Source: Amborella trichopoda (Eukaryota; Streptophyta; Magnoliopsida; Amborellales; Amborellaceae). Taken from it: a DNA stretch of 64,000 nt. The DNA is taken from NCBI RefSeq assembly GCF_000471905.2, contig NW_006499435.1, positions 1,600,967 to 1,664,966 of the forward strand. The letters run 5' to 3'. The number at the start of each line of letters is the position of its first letter. The stretch's first letter is position 1. Under the pieces are notes generated by a model that was not told where the DNA came from, made no database searches, and was given only the letters and a program-made list of their open reading frames with translations. Made by a program: the position numbers and the translations under genes. Shown here in pieces: positions 38,560 through 47,306 of this stretch.

Positions 38560-40835
38560 TGGTAAAATACGGAATGTTTCACTTAATATGGTGATATTGG
38601 TTGATGTGTCTTCGGATCAAAGCTTATCAACTGTTCAACACGTGATTGGAGAACGGTTGGGCTTGAAGCTCTCAGGTACACGATTCAGACCGTGAGAGGG
38701 AAATTCTTAGGATGCGTTTTCTGCTGATCTTGGATGGTGTGTGGGACAAATTGAAAATTGAAGATGTGGGGATTCCTCTTCCAACAGATGAGAATGGTTG
38801 TAAAATTCTATTAACAGCACGAACATCAAGTTTGTGTAATGAAATGAGCGATTCCTCTTCCAACAGTTAAGAATGGTTGTAAAATTCTATTGACAGCACG
38901 AACATCAAGTTTGGGCAATGAAATGAACGCCACCCACTCTACTCAGTTGAAGTGAAAACGTTGTCACCAGAAGAAGCATGGAGTCTGTTCGTTGATAAGC
39001 TCGGCCAATATATTTCACTTCCACCTATAGAATCCTATGCCAGAACTGTTCTCAACGAGTGCGAGGGATTGCCCTTGGCCATCATTGCTGTCACAGTAGC
39101 AGCGGCGAAGCATAAGACGTACAAGGATTGGGAGCGTGCTGCAAATGACTTGGAGCAGTCAGTCTCAAGTCTCAAAGGTATGGAGAAGAAAGTGTTTGGC
39201 ATCCTCAACTATAATTATGATAAATTAGATGACAAAGCCCTGAAGCACTGCTTCTTGTATTGTGCTCTATATCCTCAACATTATTTACCAGGAGAAGAGG
39301 AACTTTTAAATTATTGTATCGAGGAAGGATTAGTAGGTAAGAATCTCAAAGATGCTCGTTCTATTTTCATGGGTCACCTTAAAACAACGGGCATGCTTGA
39401 AACTGGTGATCGTGAAAATACGGTCAGAATGCACGACATGATGCGTGAATTGGCCCTGTGGATCACATTCAATGGATCGCAGGATAACCCTATGTTCTTA
39501 GTGCACTCCCGTGCTGGATTAGTAATGGGACCAGATGCACAAAAAGTTTCCTTGATGGGGAATAACGTAGAGGCTTTACCTGAATTGAAAGCGTGCCCGA
39601 AGCTCCGCACTCTGTTTTAGAGTGCTTCAAGGCAATGATTCCCTGGATGAAGTCCCACGGAGAAATTTCTTTAAGCATATGACAGCTCTTCGTGTACTCG
39701 ATCTGAGTGGCACGAGGTTGGAAACCCTCATCAAACATCTTGTCACAACTGGTGGACCTCTGCATTCTTTGTAGAAGTGGATGCCGCTTCCTTAGAGGAT
39801 TGCCTTCAGATTTGAGAAATCTCAAAAAACGCCAAATACTGGACCTTAGTGGGTGTGATGTGATCAAAGAGCTTCCCGTGGTTGTTGGGGAGTTGGCCAA
39901 TTTGAGATGTGCTTCTGGTATCTACAGAATCCCACCTGAGATACTGTCCAAGTTGCGCATGTTGGAGCAGCTGGTTTTGATGGATAACAATCTGAAATGG
40001 CACATTGGAGGGACTGGACAAGGGGGGGGAGGGGCGAGCACAAAAGAGTTGACACGGTTAAGCCACTTAACTTCTATTGACATTTCTTTAACAGATGTAG
40101 ACATCTCCCACTGGCTTAAGTTGCTAGCTAGCAGGACAAGGGACAATGTAACGAATTATGCGTTAGATCTCTTAGAAGGGGCCATGAACCTGCAGCATTT
40201 GTCGATCTTCTTGTGCACAGGTATGATACACGCCCCCACTCGTTGCTTGGAATCTCTTGGGATTGACAATTGTGGAGATTTGGAGCATTTGAAGGTTGGA
40301 ACTCAGGCCAAAGAGGACGCGTTTCAAAGGCTCGCAGTGTTGCACCTCTCTCTGTTGCCTAATCTAAAAAGAGTTTGTACAGGTGTGCGACCAAGTAGGT
40401 GCTTTGGAGTTCTGAGGACGATAGATATAGAGAAGTGCCCAGAATTGCAGATTCTCTTCACAAAGGGCATTGCGCAAAACCTTGTGAGTTTGGAAGAAAT
40501 AAAAGTCTTAAATTGCGAGGGAATGGAGGAGATGATAGAGGATAAGGAGATTGGAGATTGGAGTTCATGTCATCCCAAAACTGAGGAGAATACTGCTATT
40601 CAGCCTGCCTGAACTGACTGCGATATGCCACCATGTCTTGAACTTGCCATCCTTGGAAGAGGTAAACATATGGGAATGCCCAAAGCTAAAGAAGCTCCCT
40701 CTTGGTGTTCGTAACCCAAATGAGCTGCTGAAGATTGAAGTAGAGAGACAGTGGTGGCAAGTTTTGGAGTGGAAAGATCATAACATCATGTTTCTTCTCA
40801 AATCGAACTTTGTCAAGTTCAAAACTGAACAGTAG
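38560..40835 (+). pseudogene. CC-NBS-LRR (RPS2-like) resistance gene fragment 2
   Basis: This is a second immune-receptor remnant in the same orientation. It lacks the coiled coil and P-loop and enters at SLNMVILVDVSSDQSLSTVQ. Kinase-2 reads LILDGVWD, with Gly in place of the second Asp. A 79-bp tandem duplication covers the RNBS-B region. An open stretch from 38952 to 39620 encodes ECEGLPLAIIAV, CFLYCALYPQHYLPGEEELL and an intact MHD in MHDMMRELALWI, ending at a frameshift near 39615. LRR sequence follows at 39700-40612 (RGLPSDLRNLKKRQILDLSG, KCPELQILFTKGIAQNLVSL) and 40590-40834 (LPSLEEVNIWECPKLKKLP, ELLKIEVERQWWQVLEW), joined by more frameshifts. It is better preserved than fragment 1 but not translatable as one protein. 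Confidence 0.9.
38771..38928 (+). repeat. 79-bp tandem duplication inside the NB-ARC domain
   Basis: Copy 1 (38771-38849) and copy 2 (38850-38928) both begin GATTCCTCTTCCAACAG and share AATGGTTGTAAAATTCTATT and CAGCACGAACATCAAGTTTG. Since 79 is not divisible by three, the duplication shifts the frame. Confidence 0.93.
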
Positions 40836-41547
40836 TGGGGCTTGGATCACCAGGTAATTTGCTGAGTGATGGCAATGACTCCAAGGCTCGTAACCTCTTT
40901 CTTCTTCATTTTAATTTCATGGGGGTGATTGCATTCTAATCTACCGTTTGCATGGGAAATGCATCTTCAACTGTTCTCCTTGAAAATGGCCGGTTTAGGT
41001 CGCACTTACCAGACCTTGTATGGTAAATGCAACCCATGTTTCGTTTCTACGAATTGAACTACTTTATGGTCCTTGCTTTTTTTTCCCAAACCGCTGGCAC
41101 TCAGGTATATTTCAAAGTTTCAGTTTAGTCGCCGGTGTTTTCTTGTTACCTAGTTTGCCTTGTTTCTTATCTGATCTTAATTTGCCCACAGTTCTTTTGA
41201 TCAACATTCAAATAGCCCATCAATAGACACATCAAGATGAGTTTTGAAATTGATCAAATTCACCTCAGGTAAAATGTTATATAGTTCAAATGCGAGATGT
41301 ATTTTCATAAACTTTCCAATAATAAATCTTAAATTAACCATTTGTGCTTATAGTATCACTTTACATTAAAATGCCATTTTTTAATTCTAACAATTGTTTC
41401 TAACTCACAATATAATAATTAAAATTAGAATTTAACAAAGTCTAAAATTAGTATTTCCACCAATAGCTCTCTCTTTAACTATATCTATTTTTTGCAATTG
41501 CAATATCATTCTATCTCTTTCTAGACACATCTTTTCCATCTCTAATC
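40836..41547. other. spacer after the second NLR remnant, nothing recognised
   Basis: It is AT-rich with short open frames only. It probably includes former 3' untranslated sequence of the NLR. No repeat termini are obvious. Confidence 0.4.
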
Positions 41548-41849
41548 ATGTCCATATTTCTTCCTTACAATAAATTGATAGAACTGTGTTCTGGATATAT
41601 CTTATTAAAAATGTATTCCTATAATATTCTAAAGCAACTTGTGACCATATCCTACATCCATGAATTAGGCGCCCAACCATATATAGCTAATCTACTTGCT
41701 ACGATTTTAATTAAAATATAGATTTTTGCAGTAATATTAAGTAAACTACTATTTAAAACAGTGCAATGCGACATTTATGAGGACAGCATGTGCCGTCTCA
41801 CATATCCCTCATGTTTCCGGTAGCAGCAACCACCAATGCTTGATTTTTA

Positions 41850-42225
41850 GCCTGAGCTTAAGCTCTACGCTGAAGCCAAGCACGAACAAATGCCCAACCC
41901 TAGATTTCCCAAACCCACCACCAAAGGTTTGAAGAATGGAGTTGAAGAGAGTGCTCATGGGCCTATTACTCCCTCTACTGAGGGTTAGCTTCTCACAAGC
42001 ATGTATTAGGCTTTACTTGAGGTGAGCCTGAAAGTAGAGGGATTAAAAGGGGGCATTTGAGGGCAAGAGGAGCAAAATCAGAACAGAGGTAACAAGAACA
42101 TGACAGTTCAAATTTCAGGTTCTTCTGGATAATAATTTGTCGATGAAAAATCATAGTTTTAATCTACATATGTGACAAATGTACTCTTTAACTTAAAATG
42201 AGAGCTGGTTAATTGCTTATTCTCT
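41850..42225 (+). pseudogene. stranded copy of the THO1 3' end
   Basis: Starting at GCCTGAGCTTA this block follows the THO1 last exon from about 32440 (shared CGAACAAATGC, CCCAAACCC, AATGGAGTTGA/GATGGAGTTGAGGAGAG, ATTACTCCCTCTA-type and GGTTAGCTTCTCA segments) and continues into the 3' untranslated region (AGAGGTAAC). It keeps about the last 40 codons and cannot be expressed as a protein by itself. Confidence 0.88.
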
Positions 42226-42234
42226 CATTGGGAA

Positions 42235-42465
42235 TTGGCGTTGTATACAATCAGTTCATTTACGTCTAGTACAAGGAGGTCACGATTACTTACAACCATT
42301 CAAAGTAAAATCTGATAGTTCAGGTGTGCCACAAAGTTCAAAAAAATTTATTTTGAACTTTGAGCTTGGTTAATGAAGCAAATGCAACCACCCAATTTCA
42401 CGTCCAATGGTGAAGATTAATTGTAACCACCTTATACTAAAAGTAAATGATCTCTTTGTATACTT
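42235..42465. mobile_element. MITE family B, right spacer copy
   Basis: This is the same insertion as at 33470-33690, with arms AAGGAGGTCACGATTACTTA and AGATTAATTGTAACCACCTT. Confidence 0.65.
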
Positions 42466-43026
42466 TTCCATCGTACTATCTACTTCTGTGTGTGTGTGTG
42501 TGACATACACACACATGCACACGCGCACACAGGCTATGGAATGACTATGTACTGAATTTGATAATGTGCCTTCCACTCAGTCTTAACAAATGAACTATTT
42601 CTAGTTACATCAGTCCCCTGTTTACATCCCCATATATAAACATTTTCAATGCAGTCTAATTATTTTGGAATACAAAAAAATTCATAGTCATTGCAAAATG
42701 GGAAGCCATAAAACGTTTTCAAACCTGAGTGCCATTAAAACCCAAAATACCAAACTAATGTCATATAACCATTCACTATTCTCAATTTAGACATCTACAT
42801 TTGGTGCCGCCCCTATGGATTGAAACTACAGGGAAAAATAAATGAAACAAATAACAACAGTAAGAGAAACTAATCTTGTCTAACCTACCAGAAACAAATA
42901 TCTGAAAATTGATATAAAAGAATACAACAGTAAATGAGTTCTGCCTGATACTAGCTGCAAAATTATCTGCTTTCTCCTGCTGCCTTTTTGAGCAAATATA
43001 GAATACTTCTTTCAAATGCAAGCTTT

Positions 43027-44513
43027 CTAAATCACATTACTATCCGGTTCAATGGCCGATCTCAATCCACTACGAATCATCATCTGAGAGTAATGCTCGG
43101 CGTGCTCCTGCTTGAAGAAAATCATTCACAGTCCATGCCATTAGGGGAAATTTTGAATCACTGAAAAGCTTTAATGAATCATTTTGTTTTAATTGGTATG
43201 ATATTGATATGTAACTAATAATTTACCTTCACAGTTACAGTAACTAGACCAGCTCCAGTCTGTCGAGATTCATGGAAACACCTCCTCGCATCAACAGGAG
43301 TAACAGATGGTACAACTTTTGGCAACACGGTTTCGACTGCAAAGAAATCATAAATCACGCTTGCAAGATATGACAAATAGAGAGAGAGAGAGCAGAAGTT
43401 CTGGATTTCGAATATAGAGTTTGCTTTTTTCAGTAGCTTTTATACTATGGATCTGATGAAGGCACAGAGAAGATTCATTCACTCACCTTGCTTTTCAGTA
43501 TGGCGTTCATGATCAAGCAGCAGTACTCTGTAACTATCTCCACTCCCTGGACCTTTTTTATCACAAAGCCTCCCCATCTCTCCTCCTGCAAATCATCTCA
43601 GATGCAGTTCACTCTGTTAATTGATTCAGGATTACCTCCTTAATCTATGGTGTGTAGTAGTAATGCACAGTTTGAATTCAAATTCCATCAAATGGTGTTT
43701 TATTTCAAATTGTATTTTACCAAAAGGTAAATTGGTCAAATATCATTTCACGTCTACGGGTGTTTGATTGTTTTTATATGAATTGTAATTTGTTAATGTG
43801 TGGTGTGATAGAGGATGGTAGTAGTGTGGTGCTGCGGTGGTGGAGGCGGCGGTGGACAGAGCAGGGTGGTGGTGGTGGTGGGGGACAGGCGGCATGGTGG
43901 TGGTGTAATAATCGTGCCATGATGGTGGAGGTAGCAGCAAACTGGTGGTGGTAGCTAGGCAATGGTGGCGGAGTGGTGGTAATGGCGGCTATAGGGCCGA
44001 TAGTGGTGGCATGGTGGTGGAGGAAGAGAGAGAATTTGGGTTTTGAAAAACAACTCCAAATTGTTTTTGCAAAAAAATCCAATTTCGAAGCCCAAACTAC
44101 CACTCGGAATCAAAACACATTAAAAACCACCCTTTGATGAGATCAAATTGCAACAGTTTAAATGCACATATATCCCATATTCAAATGCCTAAATTCAAGA
44201 TTTGAAACTATCGTTTTCTCTAAGTAAAAGGAGAATTTGAGGCAAGAAAGCAGAAAGTGGTTGGATTCCAGGAAAATTATTTACCTTCTTCAACACTGAG
44301 AGAAGGATCAAACTGTGACTGGTCGAATGTTGGGCGCTCCAAGAGGACTGCTCCTCCTTTGCTTGATCCAAACCTCCCACTAATCTTCATTGCTGCAAAA
44401 GTTTTTGGGCTTTTCTCCACAAGCAGAGGAAACACAGATGTTGGGGTACGAGTAAATGATGTTTTAGAATAAGAAACAAAAGATACAGGAACTGGCACAT
44501 TGTTAAGGGCCAT
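43027..44513 (-). CDS. CLPS1: ATP-dependent Clp protease adaptor ClpS1, chloroplastic
   Basis: ClpS1 is the stromal adaptor that recognises N-degrons and hands substrates to the ClpC chaperone of the plastid Clp protease. Exons on the minus strand: 44513-44285, 43585-43487, 43336-43227, 43107-43027; together 172 residues, against about 159 in Arabidopsis. The first roughly 50 residues are Ser/Thr/Pro-rich and fit a transit peptide. The core follows: LLERPTFDQSQFDPS, GDSYRVLLLDHERHTEKQVE, LPKVVPSVTPVDARRCFHES, GLVTVTVKEHAEHYSQMM and GLRSAIEPD. All introns are GT-AG. A GGT-rich repeat element lies in intron 1. The gene converges on THO1, with the NLR block between them. Its last exon is also present at 34236. 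Confidence 0.94.
43650..44180. mobile_element. non-autonomous element with GGT/GTGG-rich core in CLPS1 intron 1
   Basis: AT-rich arms (TTTGAATTCAAATTCCATCA; CTTTGATGAGATCAAATTGC) surround a GTGGTGG-rich core at about 43800-44020, with the inner arm GAATTGTAATTTGTTAATGT then GTGGTGTGAT. It is the sister of the element at 20460-21180. Confidence 0.6.
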
Positions 44514-44589
44514 CTCGATATTAGGAATAGCCTTCAGAGCAGAGGAAGAGAGAAAAAACCACTGATCTATTATACAATATCAAAAGAAA

Positions 44590-44810
44590 ACTCAAATGAA
44601 ATACTCAATGGCTTTGAAGACTAAGGCAGAGAGAGAATAAAGAGATAAAAAGCACAAATGGAGTGCTCAGTGGCTTTGAAGACTAAGGTAGAGAGAGAAA
44701 GTAGAGAGATACAAGATAAATTATGGATTCAGGGTTTAAGTAGCAAAGATGGATGGGCTTTGAAGACTGAGGGTTTAACTGTTTAAGGTAGAGAGAGAAA
44801 CTTCTAGAAC
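44590..44810. repeat. degenerate tandem repeat in the CLPS1 upstream region
   Basis: Three spaced copies of GGCTTTGAAGACT, the first two continuing AAGG.AGAGAGAGA, at about 44609, 44671 and 44758 lie upstream of the CLPS1 start (which reads leftward). Confidence 0.65.
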
Positions 44811-45217
44811 AAAACTAGCAGCCTCTCTTGCACAAGATTTATCACCGGTGTTCGTGGTCCGTATTGGATGCGTAATCAGGGGGTGCAATTTTGTCTGTTT
44901 CAAAAGGAATATACGATGCACGGACGAGACATCCACCATTCATTCTTAGGATAGATGGTGGGGATGAATACTCACCAAAGAAAGTTGTATGTGCAAATTT
45001 AAGGAGAAGATTACAAGAAAAATGAGAGAAATTTCTCCTACTCGATTTTCAATTTGAAGAAATCTGGTAAATAAATATAAAAAATGGGTAAGCTTTAAAA
45101 TTCTGTGATAACGAGTGTCTGGTGACAAAAATCTTTGTCCCTTAGCGAGAGAAAAATGTGACTAGCACAAGGCTGAATTATATCACCCTTTTACATAGTG
45201 AGAATATGTCAATTAGG

Positions 45218-45320
45218 TAGAGAGAGAGAGAGAGAGTTCCAGCTGCGTGCTAGAGAACTTAGTGAGAGAAATTCAATAAAGCTGTGTTAGTGAATCTAGA
45301 GAGAGAAAATGGATTGGGTG

Positions 45321-45378
<58 letters not shown>

Positions 45379-45500
45379 CATTTCAACTGGGTGGTAGACA
45401 ACTTTGTAAGAGAAATTCAATTAAGCTGTGTTAGTGAATTGAATTCAAACAAAAAAAAAGCTAGGTTAGTGAATCTAGAGAGAGAAAATGTGTTGGGTGG
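45218..45500. repeat. GA/GT microsatellites with tandem duplication reaching the PPR stop codon
   Basis: AGCTGTGTTAGTGAAT occurs near 45281 and 45425, and GTTAGTGAATCTAGAGAGAGA with AAAATG near 45287 and 45465, interleaved with (GT)n (about 45320-45344) and (GA)n (about 45345-45379). The last copy overlaps the final codons and stop of the PPR gene. Confidence 0.75.
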
Positions 45501-47217
45501 CATCACTGCCATGGACCAGGGACCTCAATTGCAAGTCCAGCCCATGCACCACCAAGAAAATCTCCTCCATTAGAGAGTGTGATCTCTCCCCTGCCACAAA
45601 CTCGTGAACAACTCCATCCACCTCTACCAAACTACAACCAGGAGTCTTCTTTATCCTGTTCTCTTCCATTCTTTTTCTCACCTTTGAAACATCTTCCCAC
45701 CTATTAGCTGAAGCGTAAATATTTGACAAAAGCACATGAACCCCACCATGATCAAGCCTCAACTCACTTAACTTTTTAGCCATTTCCTCACCCACTGTGA
45801 CATTTCCATGCATTTTAGAAGCACCGAGCAATGCTCCCAATACATAGGCATCAGACTCCATGGGCATGCTTCTAATGACATCCATGGCATCATCGATGAG
45901 CCCCGCTCTCCCATACATATCGACCATACACCCGTAGTGCTCAACGCCTGGTTCGATGCCATGAGCTTGGCTCATGGCCTCGAAGAAAGCTCGCCCTTCT
46001 CTCACTAGACCGGCTCGGCTACATGCATTAAGCACCGCTATATAGGTTACCTCATTGGGCTTCACCCCACTTCGCTGCATCTCTCGAAAAGCCTCGATCG
46101 CTTGAATGCCATGCCCGTGCATGGCGAGACCCGATAACATGGCGGTCCAAGCATAAACATCTCTTTCAACCATTTCGCTGAAGACCTGTAAAGAGGTCTC
46201 TATGAACCCACATTTCGCGTACATGTCCACTAATGCAGTGCCCAGTATTCGATCGAGGCTAATCCCATGCTTCCTCACATATGCATGAATCCATCTCCCT
46301 TGCTCTAAGGCCCCCAATTGAGCACAACCTGATAAAACACCCACCATTATTGCATTGCTCAGAGGAATTCTATTGATTTGCATCTCATTGAATAGTTCTA
46401 AGGCCTCTTTGGCGCACCCACTTTGAGCATAGCATGAAATCATGGCACTCCATGAAACTATGTTTTTCTCGGGCATTTCATCGAAAATCTTCTGTGCTTC
46501 GTCGACTCGGCCCACTTTTGTGTAACCACTGAGCATTGCAGTCCATGAAATCACATCTCTGTGAGGAATTTCTTCAAATACCTTGTGTGCTTCATAGATA
46601 CAATTGCAGGCACCATACATATGAATCAACCCATTGTACACAAAATCATACAAGACCCATCCAATTTTTATGATTTGGCCATGGACTGTGGCCCCAGTTT
46701 TGGGTGAAGAAAGCTGAATCAGAGCTCTGATGATGAAAGAGAAAGTGTAGTTGTTGGGGTGGTGGCCTTGTTGGAGGAGGCATTTGTAGAGAGAGAAAGC
46801 TTCCTCATTGAATTCTCTCTCTACACAACTTCTGATCATTGTGTTCCACATGAACATTGTGGGGCGTGAGATGGCGTGGAGCAGAGTGTGAGCGTAGCTC
46901 AGGTCACCATTTTTAGAGAGAGAACAAAAGGCTATGATTTTAGAGAGAGAAAATGGGTCCTGTGCAGTTCCTGTGATGATAAGATTGGCGTGGATTTGCT
47001 TGACCTGTTTCATGGTGAGACCTTGTTCGAGGAGAGAGAGAGACCTTTGGCTTGATTTGAGTTTTCTTGTTATTGTGTTGATCATGAGCAGGATGACTTC
47101 ATCAGAGCACAAAATCTCCTGGATGATTTCATCAGAGCACAAAATCTCCTTACTTAGCTGCGTGCTCCTGTATTGAGTTGCACGCCCGTAGTGAATATTG
47201 TGGTCCTGCTGGAGCAC
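45475..47217 (-). CDS. PLS-class pentatricopeptide repeat protein with E domain
   Basis: This intronless 580-residue protein is a sequence-specific organelle RNA-binding factor. PLS-type proteins of this length and domain make-up usually act in C-to-U editing or other RNA processing in plastids or mitochondria. PPR motifs run from about residue 95 to 460, for example FMWNTMIRSCVEREFNEEAF, DVISWTAMLSGYTKVGRVDE, NIVSWSAMISCYAQSGCAKE and DVYAWTAMLSGLAMHGHGIQ. A C-terminal E/E+ region follows (HVLLSNIYASANRWEDVSKV; KKTPGCSLVEVDGVVHEF). There is no DYW deaminase domain. A start at 47085 (MINTITRK) would give 536 residues and avoid a 30-bp tandem repeat that lengthens the N-terminus. The gene is divergent from the STR8-like gene. 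No obvious orthologue name from sequence alone. Confidence 0.93.
   Translation of the reverse strand: MLQQDHNIHYGRATQYRSTQLSKEILCSDEIIQEILCSDEVILLMINTITRKLKSSQRSLSLLEQGLTMKQVKQIHANLIITGTAQDPFSLSKIIAFCSLSKNGDLSYAHTLLHAISRPTMFMWNTMIRSCVEREFNEEAFSLYKCLLQQGHHPNNYTFSFIIRALIQLSSPKTGATVHGQIIKIGWVLYDFVYNGLIHMYGACNCIYEAHKVFEEIPHRDVISWTAMLSGYTKVGRVDEAQKIFDEMPEKNIVSWSAMISCYAQSGCAKEALELFNEMQINRIPLSNAIMVGVLSGCAQLGALEQGRWIHAYVRKHGISLDRILGTALVDMYAKCGFIETSLQVFSEMVERDVYAWTAMLSGLAMHGHGIQAIEAFREMQRSGVKPNEVTYIAVLNACSRAGLVREGRAFFEAMSQAHGIEPGVEHYGCMVDMYGRAGLIDDAMDVIRSMPMESDAYVLGALLGASKMHGNVTVGEEMAKKLSELRLDHGGVHVLLSNIYASANRWEDVSKVRKRMEENRIKKTPGCSLVEVDGVVHEFVAGERSHSLMEEIFLVVHGLDLQLRSLVHGSDATQHIFSL
47091..47150 (-). 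repeat. 30-bp tandem duplication in the PPR N-terminus
   Basis: GGATGACTTCATCAGAGCAC (47091) and GGATGATTTCATCAGAGCAC (47121) begin two 30-bp units differing at one base. They keep the frame and produce a repeated EILCSDE peptide. Confidence 0.92.
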
Positions 47218-47306
47218 AGAATGTTAAATCTTTAAATCTTTTGACTTTTCCCTCCTAAAACTAAAGCAATTCTCGGCCTCACCCCGGCCTTTCAAATTGT
47301 GGATTA
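47218..47306. promoter_or_regulatory. short shared 5' region between divergent PPR and STR8-like genes
   Basis: Only 89 bp separate the outermost start codons (47217 minus, 47307 plus). With the inner starts (47085 and 47361) the distance is 275 bp. A TTGAC (W-box core) occurs at about 47240. A bidirectional promoter is inferred from spacing only. Confidence 0.5.

Larger units (their letters stand above)
41548..43106. repeat. right copy of the duplicated THO1-CLPS1 spacer
   Basis: It is colinear with 33118-34316 except for an extra block (about 41850-42225) derived from the THO1 3' end. It runs without a break into the intact CLPS1 gene. Confidence 0.92.
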
